Notes under the pieces: model-generated
The model's input: the letters and a program-made list of their open reading frames with translations, nothing else
The model's database searches: none
Told to the model about the DNA's origin: nothing
Assembly (NCBI GenBank): GCA_030640905.1
Contig: DAOWIM010000011.1
Location: 1-12,748, forward strand
DNA length: 12,748 nt
Direction: 5' to 3'
Source: a bacterium
Lineage (GTDB): Bacteria > Zixibacteria > MSB-5A5 > GN15 > FEB-12
In this document: positions 5,680 to 12,748 of the stretch, one piece after another
How the letters are laid out: every line of letters begins with the position of its first letter
Position numbering within the stretch: the stretch's first letter is position 1
Program-made: the position numbers and the translations under genes

Positions 5680-7266
5680 CTACAGCCCCAAAGACACGTG
5701 AGCGTATTTTGGTTTGCCATCGAGAATCGTAGCCAGGACTTCAATATCAGCAATGCGACTGGCCGCAACCCGCGTGGGGTCCTCCGACAGCACAACAATG
5801 TCAGCCGGATAGCCGGGCAGCAGGTAGCCGCGACAATGTTGCTGTCCCGCTGCAATCGCCGGTCCGACCGTGAAGCGGTACAACGCCTCGGCGGCGGAAA
5901 TTCGTTGTTCCGGATAGAAAATGTCGCGACTCTTTGGTCGCGCCCTGCGTACAGCGGCGGCGATCCCGGCCATCGGATTGAGCGGTTCAATCGGACAGTC
6001 GGAACCAAAAGCCAGATCAATGCCACGATCAATCAGCGTCCGAAAGACAAAAGCGTTGGCGTCTCGTGCTCCCCAAAACCGACGCATCAGCGTTATATCG
6101 GAGGGACAATGCGATGGTTGCATCGAGCCGATGACGTTTAACCGCTTGACCCGCGAAATATCTTTGCGACGAATAAGCTGCATATGTTCGATGCGATGAC
6201 GCGCTCCAAAATCAAGCCGGGGCGCCGTCTCGAAGGCATCAAGCACACGCGAGACGGCTCGGTCGCCAATGGCATGGATGGCGCACGGCAATCCGAGACG
6301 AGCCGCTTTTTTTATCAAAGACTGGAGTGTGCGATCAGAATTGACAGCCAGACCATAGTTATCTTTCGAGCCTGTGTACTTATTAAAACAATGAGCCGTC
6401 TGGCTCCCGAGAGCGCCGTCGGTGAATATCTTGATACCGGCCAACCGGAAGAAATCAGTCCCGGTTCCATAGTATATTTTGTTTTGCAGCAATTCAGAAA
6501 GTTTCTCGGCGCTCATGTAGTAATTGATTCGAAGGCCGACTTTCCCCTTCTCCGCAAGTTGCGAGTAGTACTCAAACGCATCGGGGGAATCCATCGAGTG
6601 CACACCGGTAACACCTTTTCGGTAGGCTATGTCGAGCACCTGACGGTAGCACTGATCAATTACACGACGCGATGGAGCAGGGATGATATCGTACACTGGA
6701 TCATAGGCGCTATTTTCACGCAGGATTCCAGAGGGGGTACCATCGGGTAGCCTCTCGATCCGTCCGCCTTCGGGATCACAAGTGTTCGCATCAATACCCG
6801 CCATTTCAAGGGCCTTGCTGTTTACCCAGGCGGTGTGCTCGTCTTTCGAGGAAATAAAGGCGGGTCTTCCTCCTGTTACCTGGTCGAGGTCGAATCTGGT
6901 GGGGACGATCACCTTCTTGAAACGGTCGTGCGAGAAACCATTCCCAAGCACCCACTCGTTGCGCCCCAGTTTTTCTGAATGGCGTTTTATCCGGACGAGA
7001 CATTTCCCAAGAGAATCAACGCCATCAAGATCGACATTACGCAACGTCTTCGCAAAGTAGTACAAATGGGTGTGAGCATCGACGAGACCGGGAATGATCG
7101 TACGACCTTTCATGTCCAGCTTAGCATAGCTTCGGAAGTCGGGATCGTGTTGCAGGTTGTTCCCGATGGCGACAATGCGGCCCTTGTGTATGGCTATCGA
7201 GTCAACTACCAACGCTGCAGCCTGAGTATGAACACGGGCATTGTAGAATAAAGTCTTAGTTTTCAA
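5680..7266 (-). CDS. YtcJ-like metal-dependent amidohydrolase (amidohydrolase family 3)
   Basis: This 528-residue protein is near the usual size for YtcJ-like hydrolases. An N-terminal beta-sandwich half (LFYNARVHT...IVAIGNN) leads into the barrel with the metal site VDAHTHL (His65, His67). Other visible active-site landmarks are GIKIFTDGALGSQTA (Lys279 and Asp283 region), HAIGDRAV (His331), RIEHMQ (His361) and FGSDCPIEPLNP (Asp423). The C-terminal end ADIVVLSEDP...VLATILDGK closes the sandwich. Family members hydrolyse amide or related C-N bonds of N-acyl or N-formimino compounds; the substrate here cannot be read from sequence. No signal peptide is seen, so it is cytosolic. The start is TTG (7264-7266) with GAGGAG six bases upstream, and it overlaps the selB stop by 11 bases, so translation is probably coupled to selB. 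It is last in the operon. A role linked to selenium is suggested only by position. Confidence 0.93.
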   Translation of the reverse strand: MKTKTLFYNARVHTQAAALVVDSIAIHKGRIVAIGNNLQHDPDFRSYAKLDMKGRTIIPGLVDAHTHLYYFAKTLRNVDLDGVDSLGKCLVRIKRHSEKLGRNEWVLGNGFSHDRFKKVIVPTRFDLDQVTGGRPAFISSKDEHTAWVNSKALEMAGIDANTCDPEGGRIERLPDGTPSGILRENSAYDPVYDIIPAPSRRVIDQCYRQVLDIAYRKGVTGVHSMDSPDAFEYYSQLAEKGKVGLRINYYMSAEKLSELLQNKIYYGTGTDFFRLAGIKIFTDGALGSQTAHCFNKYTGSKDNYGLAVNSDRTLQSLIKKAARLGLPCAIHAIGDRAVSRVLDAFETAPRLDFGARHRIEHMQLIRRKDISRVKRLNVIGSMQPSHCPSDITLMRRFWGARDANAFVFRTLIDRGIDLAFGSDCPIEPLNPMAGIAAAVRRARPKSRDIFYPEQRISAAEALYRFTVGPAIAAGQQHCRGYLLPGYPADIVVLSEDPTRVAASRIADIEVLATILDGKPKYAHVSLGL

Positions 7267-9145
7267 AACGATCTCCTCTCACCCGGACATCACCTTCGCG
7301 AGAGGTGAGTCGGATTCGATCTGTTTCTTCCAGAATCGGCACGGCAAACTTGCGTGAGAAATCAAAATGATCGCGCAGTTCGGCAATTGATAAATCGGAC
7401 TTCGTTTTGATAGTCTGTTTTACGAAACCGACTATCTCGTCCCATGCCTCGGCCAGAAAAATGAATTCAGAGCCACACTTGTATCCCTCGCCCGATTCCA
7501 GGATGTACTTGATAGCCTCGCGGTATTGTTTACCTCCGGCAGCCAGTTTGGAGAGCAGCGGCGGCTTCAATGGATCGACCCGAAGCTGGCGGACAATGTC
7601 GTCATATGCCTGCTTGACCGGTCCCTTCAGGCTCATCGTGCGACCTGCCAAATCGTACTTCTCACCGATTCGCGCCAACACCTCCCGTTCGACCATAAAT
7701 TCCGTCAGCGTAGCAGTGGTATTGAAGTCAAACGGAGAGAGTCGATCAAGCTCGTCCGGTGAAAGTCCCTTCAGGTGGGGTTTGCCTTTGAGGAATTCCT
7801 CTACCACTGTTTTCAGTTCGGCCGAGGCCTTCTCAATTGTCTCGTTGTGCGTCAACTGGCCCCTGAAGGTAGACACTACTCCGTCCTTTTTTAACCGGCT
7901 GACAACATCGGACAGTTCCGTCGACGAGTAGTCGGCATGGCTGAGCAGAGTATCCGACGGAGCAATGATCCGCCGCTTCAATTCCGAGATGACGAGGTCC
8001 GAAACCGATCCGGTCAGTCGATCATTGAGATACTGGTACCGGTCAGATTGTTTGCGACGCGGGAAGTTGGGAAGGCGATCAATCACCCGTCCCCCGCCAA
8101 TGGTTACCATCGGAGTCGGAAGCCGCGCGATGAAATGGTCGCCAATCATTGACAGTAACGGTTCATCCGGTTTGAAGAATACGATACCCGTCTCACCGGG
8201 CGTGATTTCCTTGCGGTCATAGAGCCTGATCTCACCGGTCACTTCGGAAGTACCAATGATTACTAGGGCGCGACGACGGTCACTCAATGTCACCGGCGCC
8301 TGCTTCAACATCTCGACAGACAACGCCAGCACCGGATTGTCTCTGAAGTACGCACAGTCGAGCTTCCCAACCACGACACCGCCACGGATTAGATCGTTAC
8401 GATCAAGACCGGTGATCGACACCGCCGTTCTTTGTCCGGGAGTGGCTGTCTTGACATCTCGGTTGTTCGATTGCAACGACCGCACCTTGCCGGTTTCCAA
8501 CGATGGCCACACCGTGACATTCTGGCCGACATTGAGATCACCGCCTCGAAGCGTGCCGGTCACAACGGTCCCAATACCGGTCTGCACGAACGACCGATCG
8601 ACATATAGACGCGTCTTTCCGGTCGCCTTGCGGGTTGCCGTTTCGGTCGATATTTCCTGAAGGCAATCGCGCAGTTGTTCAAACCCATCCCCCGTCTGAG
8701 CAGAAACTGGAATGATTGGAGCATCCTCAAGAAACGAACCCGCCGTCTTCTCCCTGATCTCTTGTTGGAGCAGGTCCAGCCAATCCTTCTCGACAAGGTC
8801 CGTCTTGTTAATCACAATGATCCCGCTTCGGACACCGAGTAAACGGACAACCTGAAAATGCTCTTCACTCTGCGGCATCCAGCCATCGTCGGCGGCCACC
8901 ACCAGCAGGACAACATCAATCCCGCCCGCTCCGGCAATCATGTTTCGGACAAAACGTTCATGGCCCGGAACATCGACAAAGGCAACCTGATCGCCATCCG
9001 GTGTATCATAGAAAGCGAAACCAAGATCAATTGTCATGCCGCGCGACTTTTCTTCGGGGAGACGGTCCGGATCGGTACCGGTCAGACGCTTTACTATTGC
9101 GGACTTGCCATGATCGATATGCCCGGCGGTGCCGACTACAATCAT
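7256..9145 (-). CDS. selB: Selenocysteine-specific translation elongation factor SelB
   Basis: SelB is a GTPase that brings Sec-tRNA to ribosomes stalled at UGA codons followed by a SECIS hairpin. This 629-residue protein has the full layout. The G domain (1-170) shows GTAGHIDHGKS (5-15), GMTIDLGFA (36-44), DVPGH (58-62), NKTD (113-116) and SAQ (148-150). Domains II and III (about 178-345) show VDRSFVQTGIGTVVTGTLRGG and PGQRTAVSITGLDRNDLIRGGVV. The mRNA-binding winged-helix region runs to the end, closing with the typical AELRDHFDFSRKFAVPILEETDRI. IDHGKS rather than a VDHGKT motif and the long winged-helix tail separate it from EF-Tu. The ATG overlaps the selA stop as ATGA, with GGAG eight bases upstream, so the two are translationally coupled. 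Its length is close to that of E. coli SelB. Confidence 0.97.
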   Translation of the reverse strand: MIVVGTAGHIDHGKSAIVKRLTGTDPDRLPEEKSRGMTIDLGFAFYDTPDGDQVAFVDVPGHERFVRNMIAGAGGIDVVLLVVAADDGWMPQSEEHFQVVRLLGVRSGIIVINKTDLVEKDWLDLLQQEIREKTAGSFLEDAPIIPVSAQTGDGFEQLRDCLQEISTETATRKATGKTRLYVDRSFVQTGIGTVVTGTLRGGDLNVGQNVTVWPSLETGKVRSLQSNNRDVKTATPGQRTAVSITGLDRNDLIRGGVVVGKLDCAYFRDNPVLALSVEMLKQAPVTLSDRRRALVIIGTSEVTGEIRLYDRKEITPGETGIVFFKPDEPLLSMIGDHFIARLPTPMVTIGGGRVIDRLPNFPRRKQSDRYQYLNDRLTGSVSDLVISELKRRIIAPSDTLLSHADYSSTELSDVVSRLKKDGVVSTFRGQLTHNETIEKASAELKTVVEEFLKGKPHLKGLSPDELDRLSPFDFNTTATLTEFMVEREVLARIGEKYDLAGRTMSLKGPVKQAYDDIVRQLRVDPLKPPLLSKLAAGGKQYREAIKYILESGEGYKCGSEFIFLAEAWDEIVGFVKQTIKTKSDLSIAELRDHFDFSRKFAVPILEETDRIRLTSREGDVRVRGDRFEN

Positions 9146-10533
9146 GCCGGAGACTCCAGAGCAATCACCTCTTTGATCGCCTTGGTCAGATACTCGAAAT
9201 CGCTTACGTCAATCGCCTTGAGATCGATAATGAAACGGTCGTCTTCGACGCGACCGATAATCGGTGTATCAAGTGCACGGAATTTCCCAACCAGTCTGGT
9301 GGCCTTAAACGGCGGCGAGAATATTATGCCAACCGAAGGAAGCGCCGACTCGGGCAACGCACCGCCACCGACATAGACTCCGGTAGCCTCCACCGACAGC
9401 CCGGTCGGATTGCCGAGCTTTTTCAGGATAGAACGACCCCGCGCGTATAACTCAGACTCGGGGGTACTGAGAATTTTCCACAACTTGATGTCGGTTGCCT
9501 GGCTATCGTTCAGGTAGATGGTAAACAGACGTTCCAGAGCCGCAAAAACGATTTTGTCAACCCGCATCGTTCGGAACAATGGGTTTTTCTTGATGCGGCC
9601 AATAAGGTTCTTGCTTCCAACAATCAATCCCGACTGCACGCCGCCAAGCATCTTGTCCCCCGAGAAGCAGGTCAGGTCAGCCCCAGTTTGCACCGACTGC
9701 TGAACAGTCGGTTCGCCGTGTCCGAGAATGCTCCGCGTCGGGATCAGAACACCGCTACCAAGATCGTTTACGACGTTCAGATCGTGCTCCCGACCCAGTG
9801 CGATCAGGTCTTTAAGCGGAGTTTCCTCGGTGAAACCGGCCTGAACAAAATTGCTCTTGTGCACGCGCAGGATTATCTTCGTGGCCGGATCAATGCCATT
9901 GCGGTAGTCGTCAATTGTAGTGATGTTGGTAGCTCCGACCTCCGAGAGCCTGGCACCGGAACGCTTGAGAATATCGGGGATACGAAAACCTCCGCCAATT
10001 TGCACCAGATCGCCGCGAGATATCAAAACTTTCTTTCGATTGGCCAGCGTGTTTAGAATCAGGAAGAGGGCTGCCGCACAGTTGTTGACGACCGTAGCCG
10101 CCTCGGACCCGGCCAACATCGAAAGGTATTCTTCGCATGCCTCCCCCCGACTACCGCGACGTCCTCCCGCCAGGTCATACTCCACGTTACCATACCCTGT
10201 AACGGTCTGCTTGATCGCTTCAAAAAGTGATTCGGGTAGTGGTGCACGTCCCAGGTTAGTGTGGACAACGATCCCGGTGCTGTTAATGACGCGGCGGATT
10301 TCGCGGCGTGCGGCTTGAAGAACAGCCTGCCGAATATGATCCTTCAACGATGACACCGTAACCTTGCCCTCGCCTTTGCGGAATATACGTTTGTTCTCCG
10401 CAATTGCCGCCTTGACCAGCCGGGCGGCAACCGGACGTGGAATCTCCCTGAACGCTGTGGCAAGTTGTTTCTCTTGCAGCAACTCTTCCACCGAGGGGAA
10501 GTCCCGAAGTTTTTTTATCTCTTTGGAGGCCAT
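9142..10533 (-). CDS. selA: L-seryl-tRNA(Sec) selenium transferase SelA
   Basis: SelA is a pyridoxal-phosphate enzyme that converts Ser-tRNA(Sec) to Sec-tRNA(Sec) with selenophosphate. The 463 residues fit the bacterial decameric form. The N-terminal tRNA-binding domain (LRDFPSVEELLQ, about 9-75) is followed by the fold-type-I core. The family block RVINSTGIVVHTNLGRAPLP (81-100) is present, then GGRRGSR (123-129), VVNNCAAALFLILN (148-161) and NDLGSG (256-261). The PLP lysine is Lys294 in CFSGDKMLGGVQSG. The ATG at 10533 lies inside the end of the upstream M28 peptidase gene (19-base overlap) and lacks a clear Shine-Dalgarno sequence, so re-initiation after the peptidase is likely. Immediate coupling to selB supports the call. 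No selD or selC is visible in the window. Confidence 0.97.
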   Translation of the reverse strand: MASKEIKKLRDFPSVEELLQEKQLATAFREIPRPVAARLVKAAIAENKRIFRKGEGKVTVSSLKDHIRQAVLQAARREIRRVINSTGIVVHTNLGRAPLPESLFEAIKQTVTGYGNVEYDLAGGRRGSRGEACEEYLSMLAGSEAATVVNNCAAALFLILNTLANRKKVLISRGDLVQIGGGFRIPDILKRSGARLSEVGATNITTIDDYRNGIDPATKIILRVHKSNFVQAGFTEETPLKDLIALGREHDLNVVNDLGSGVLIPTRSILGHGEPTVQQSVQTGADLTCFSGDKMLGGVQSGLIVGSKNLIGRIKKNPLFRTMRVDKIVFAALERLFTIYLNDSQATDIKLWKILSTPESELYARGRSILKKLGNPTGLSVEATGVYVGGGALPESALPSVGIIFSPPFKATRLVGKFRALDTPIIGRVEDDRFIIDLKAIDVSDFEYLTKAIKEVIALESPA

Positions 10534-11453
10534 GATGACGAGTTATAGATTACATGTCCCAGTACCCGTCCAACATTGTCCAGAGCCAGAGGCGAACACT
10601 TGTCGGGCGTGTCGCTTTCGGTATGCCAGAACGGATAATCAAAATCAATAATATCAATAGTAGGAACACCGGCCGTGATCAACGAGAGATGATCGTCATA
10701 AATAGTATACTTAACGGAATCATGAAACGTCGTTACCCCCAGAGATGCGGCAGTATTCCAGACCAGATCGGTAAGAGCTTCATTGTACATATTGGAAAAC
10801 CCTTCCCTGTATATCTGTTGACCGCTGTCGCCGACCATATCGACAACAATGCCAAATCGGTAGCGATCTCTTATGTTACTTTGAGCAAAGTGTTTTGACC
10901 CGAGCATGTAGTACTGGATGTCACCCGGCTCTCCCCAATCCTCTCCATCGACCAAAACAAAATCGACATGACAACCCGGAGGGTTGGTCGCAACCATATT
11001 GGCCAGTTCCATCAGGATAGCGACCCCGGAGGCACCGTCATTGGCACCGTCGATTGGCGTATCGCGCAGTGTCGAATCAACCGCATACTCAGCCCTTGGG
11101 CGACAATCGTAGTGCGCCATCAGGCAGATACGCATTGCGTTGGCATCGGGGTCAACATAGTGAGCTATAACATTCACGAGGATCATGTTCGTGGAAGAGT
11201 ACGGATCGAAGAAGTCAAACACCTGTGAGTCAACTTCCATTCCCAGATTACTGAAGTGCCCATAATAGTAATCGCGGGCTACGGCTGAGGCTTCGGTATC
11301 CGGCACCCGCGGCCCAAAATCGACCTGCGTTTCCAGATAACCAAAGGCCCGATCGGCATCAAATGGTGGTGCTTCGGTAGGTGTCGGCCCGCACGAACTG
11401 AGGCAAACAATCGCGAACATCACCAGGGAGCATAATTTTTGATAGTTTACCAT
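10515..11453 (-). CDS. M28-family zinc peptidase lipoprotein (possibly glutaminyl cyclase-like)
   Basis: This 312-residue protein has a lipoprotein signal sequence (residues 4-20) ending in the lipobox LSSC, with Cys21 as the lipidated residue. It should be anchored in the inner or outer membrane facing the periplasm. The M28 co-catalytic zinc ligands can be read in order: His114 and neighbouring Asp116 in MAHYDCRP, Asp139 in DGANDGASG, Glu171/Asp172 in VDGEDWG, Asp205 in VVDMVGD and His277 in FWHTESDTPDK. The spacing, the short single-domain length and the HTESDT motif are shared by bacterial aminopeptidases and by glutaminyl-peptide cyclotransferases, so either activity is possible. It starts 62 bases after the SprA-like gene and ends inside selA, making it the first gene of the overlapping four-gene operon. 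Its functional link to selenocysteine synthesis is not obvious. Confidence 0.93.
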   Translation of the reverse strand: MVNYQKLCSLVMFAIVCLSSCGPTPTEAPPFDADRAFGYLETQVDFGPRVPDTEASAVARDYYYGHFSNLGMEVDSQVFDFFDPYSSTNMILVNVIAHYVDPDANAMRICLMAHYDCRPRAEYAVDSTLRDTPIDGANDGASGVAILMELANMVATNPPGCHVDFVLVDGEDWGEPGDIQYYMLGSKHFAQSNIRDRYRFGIVVDMVGDSGQQIYREGFSNMYNEALTDLVWNTAASLGVTTFHDSVKYTIYDDHLSLITAGVPTIDIIDFDYPFWHTESDTPDKCSPLALDNVGRVLGHVIYNSSSWPPKR

Positions 11454-11515
11454 TTGACTAATTTCACCGAACCGGGAGCTGATGTCAAGTTAATCTAACA
11501 GATCATCCGGTGTGG

Positions 11516-12748
11516 TTAGAAGCGCAGTTCGGCCCAAATGCGCAACTCTCGAACGTGACTCTTGCGTCCCATCTTGTTATCACTGGTGTCCTGCCAGCGA
11601 CCGGAGAGACCGCCCTTTATCTGTTGGCTGAACATGTAGGTAACAACCGGAATGATTGAGAGCTCCGATTTGTCGGAGGATGTCGCAAAGGCGCCACCAG
11701 CTTTGGCAACCTCGGAGAGCGTTGCATTCAGTTTCACATTCAATTCGATATTCATGGTAGACTTAAATTTAAGCTTACCAAACAGCGGAATTGAAATCCC
11801 TCCCGGCGCGGAGAATGAGTATTTGGTCGCAAGCGCTATACCCTTGCGTTGACTCTTTTTCTCAGATTCCTTGACACCTGTGGTGGGATTGTACGATTCA
11901 TCCCGGCTACTGCTCATCGTGTATGAGGCAGATAATGACAGCGCCCGCATCACCTTGAAATTGATCGATAGCAGAGGATTGTGATTAACCGCCACCGATT
12001 TTTTTGTCGTGAAATCATCGTCCCGATTGCGCGCTTCTTTTGTCTGCCGACTATAGCCGGTACGAGGCGCAAAGACATCGATGAATTTGTTGAGGACGCC
12101 CTTGATCAGGGGGAATTTCTGGAATTTCTGAATGCGGATTGTCAGATCAGGCCAGGAGGTAGAAATGTCCTCGTGGCGCGCCCCTTGTGAAATGAGAGAT
12201 CTCCTGATCGTCTGCTTGAATTTAACCTTAGTATCAATACCACCAAGGAACTTGAAGCCAGAGGACAAGTCATAGGAAAAGCCTTCTGACGCATTAGGGA
12301 AACGGGTCTCGTCGACAATTTCTACTTCCGGATCTTTGGTCAGACCAAATCGATACTTCCACGACGGTCGCTCACCAATGCCGGGTACAGCCTTACTGAA
12401 TGTCTGATTGTATCGATAGCTTACCGGACGAATCCACCCGGTCAATAGCCTGAGGAGTTTGGTCGGGTAAGCATAAAATGGTGTGCTGTCACCCTTCTTC
12501 TTCTCTTTCTTAGTTTCCAGTGAATCTGCTGCATTGTCCCTCTTTTGCTGATCGCGGTGCCGCCCCTCAAATGGCCTGCGGGACCTGCTTTGACCCCGTT
12601 TCTGAGAGCCGCCTCTTCCCAGCAACTTAGCGTGATCAAAAACCCCGCTGACGCCTGAGTTAGTTGACAGCGTAGACTGACGTGTCTGAGAAGAACGATT
12701 GAAATCATCCCGGTAGCTGGCACTATAGATCAGGGTGGAGGTCAGGAA
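11516..12748 (-). CDS. SprA-like outer-membrane protein, C-terminal part (cut by window edge)
   Basis: The reading frame is open to the right edge (41 further codons before the TTG at 12625), so this is the last 410 residues of a longer protein. The pattern matches what I know of SprA, the giant T9SS translocon barrel of Bacteroidota. It runs from amphipathic strand pairs, through STLSTNSGVSGVFDHAKLLG, to a strongly basic linker (about 44-88, many Lys/Arg). It continues with LTGWIRPVSYRYNQTFSKAVPGIG (about 102-125, compare the SprA PLxSIRxxSxxYxxxxxTxxPGF block) and SINFKVMRALSLSASYTMSSSR, ending in terminal beta-strands that close with ELRF-COOH. A C-terminal aromatic residue is the usual outer-membrane beta-barrel signal. 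Little else supports the call, because the larger N-terminal part is outside the window. A generic barrel is the alternative, but the linker-plus-PG motif favours SprA. Confidence 0.75.
   Translation of the reverse strand, partial: FLTSTLIYSASYRDDFNRSSQTRQSTLSTNSGVSGVFDHAKLLGRGGSQKRGQSRSRRPFEGRHRDQQKRDNAADSLETKKEKKKGDSTPFYAYPTKLLRLLTGWIRPVSYRYNQTFSKAVPGIGERPSWKYRFGLTKDPEVEIVDETRFPNASEGFSYDLSSGFKFLGGIDTKVKFKQTIRRSLISQGARHEDISTSWPDLTIRIQKFQKFPLIKGVLNKFIDVFAPRTGYSRQTKEARNRDDDFTTKKSVAVNHNPLLSINFKVMRALSLSASYTMSSSRDESYNPTTGVKESEKKSQRKGIALATKYSFSAPGGISIPLFGKLKFKSTMNIELNVKLNATLSEVAKAGGAFATSSDKSELSIIPVVTYMFSQQIKGGLSGRWQDTSDNKMGRKSHVRELRIWAELRF

Noticed and set aside
11454..11515. Minus-strand TTGACA (11488-11483) upstream of the M28 gene as a promoter.
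   Set aside because: The best -10 (TGAAAT, 16-base spacer) is weak and would start transcription about one base before the ATG. FCB-group promoters also often differ from the sigma-70 consensus.

Overview
The window carries nine confident protein genes, all on the minus strand, so transcription runs from the right edge to the left. One further gene is cut by the right edge (SprA-like, counted among the nine with its C-terminus only). The gene set (SprA-like outer-membrane protein, SelA/SelB, long-form NfeD with a slipin, lipoprotein M28 peptidase, human-like dCMP deaminase) and the moderate GC content point to a Gram-negative bacterium of the FCB (Bacteroidota/Chlorobiota/Fibrobacterota-like) assemblage. 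A Zixibacteria-like candidate lineage is my best guess; this is inference from gene content, not a measured placement.

Right block (5680-12748). The C-terminal 410 residues of a SprA-type translocon barrel come first. After a 62-base gap follow four genes that overlap end to start: an M28 zinc peptidase lipoprotein, selA (19-base overlap), selB (ATGA overlap) and a YtcJ-like amidohydrolase (11-base overlap, TTG start with a good ribosome binding site). This looks like one translationally coupled operon holding the two protein factors specific for bacterial selenocysteine insertion. I found no selC tRNA and no recognisable selenoprotein in the window.

Middle block (2940-5679) looks like an accessory islet. 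It holds two poorly characterised genes, a uracil-DNA-glycosylase-superfamily-like protein and a four-helix membrane protein. They lie between an IS3-family transposase remnant on one side and a palindrome-rich intergenic stretch on the other. The palindromes include REP-type elements with a GTAG foot. Three of these keep their pairing while changing sequence, two form an inverted REPIN-like pair, and a related one supplies the stop codon and last residues of the glycosylase-like gene.

Left block (158-2939) holds a long NfeD membrane serine protease and a slipin 23 bases downstream, the classic membrane-quality-control pair. A dCMP deaminase very like the human enzyme follows. A GTAG-footed hairpin lies between slipin and deaminase. 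Nothing can be assigned in the first 157 bases.
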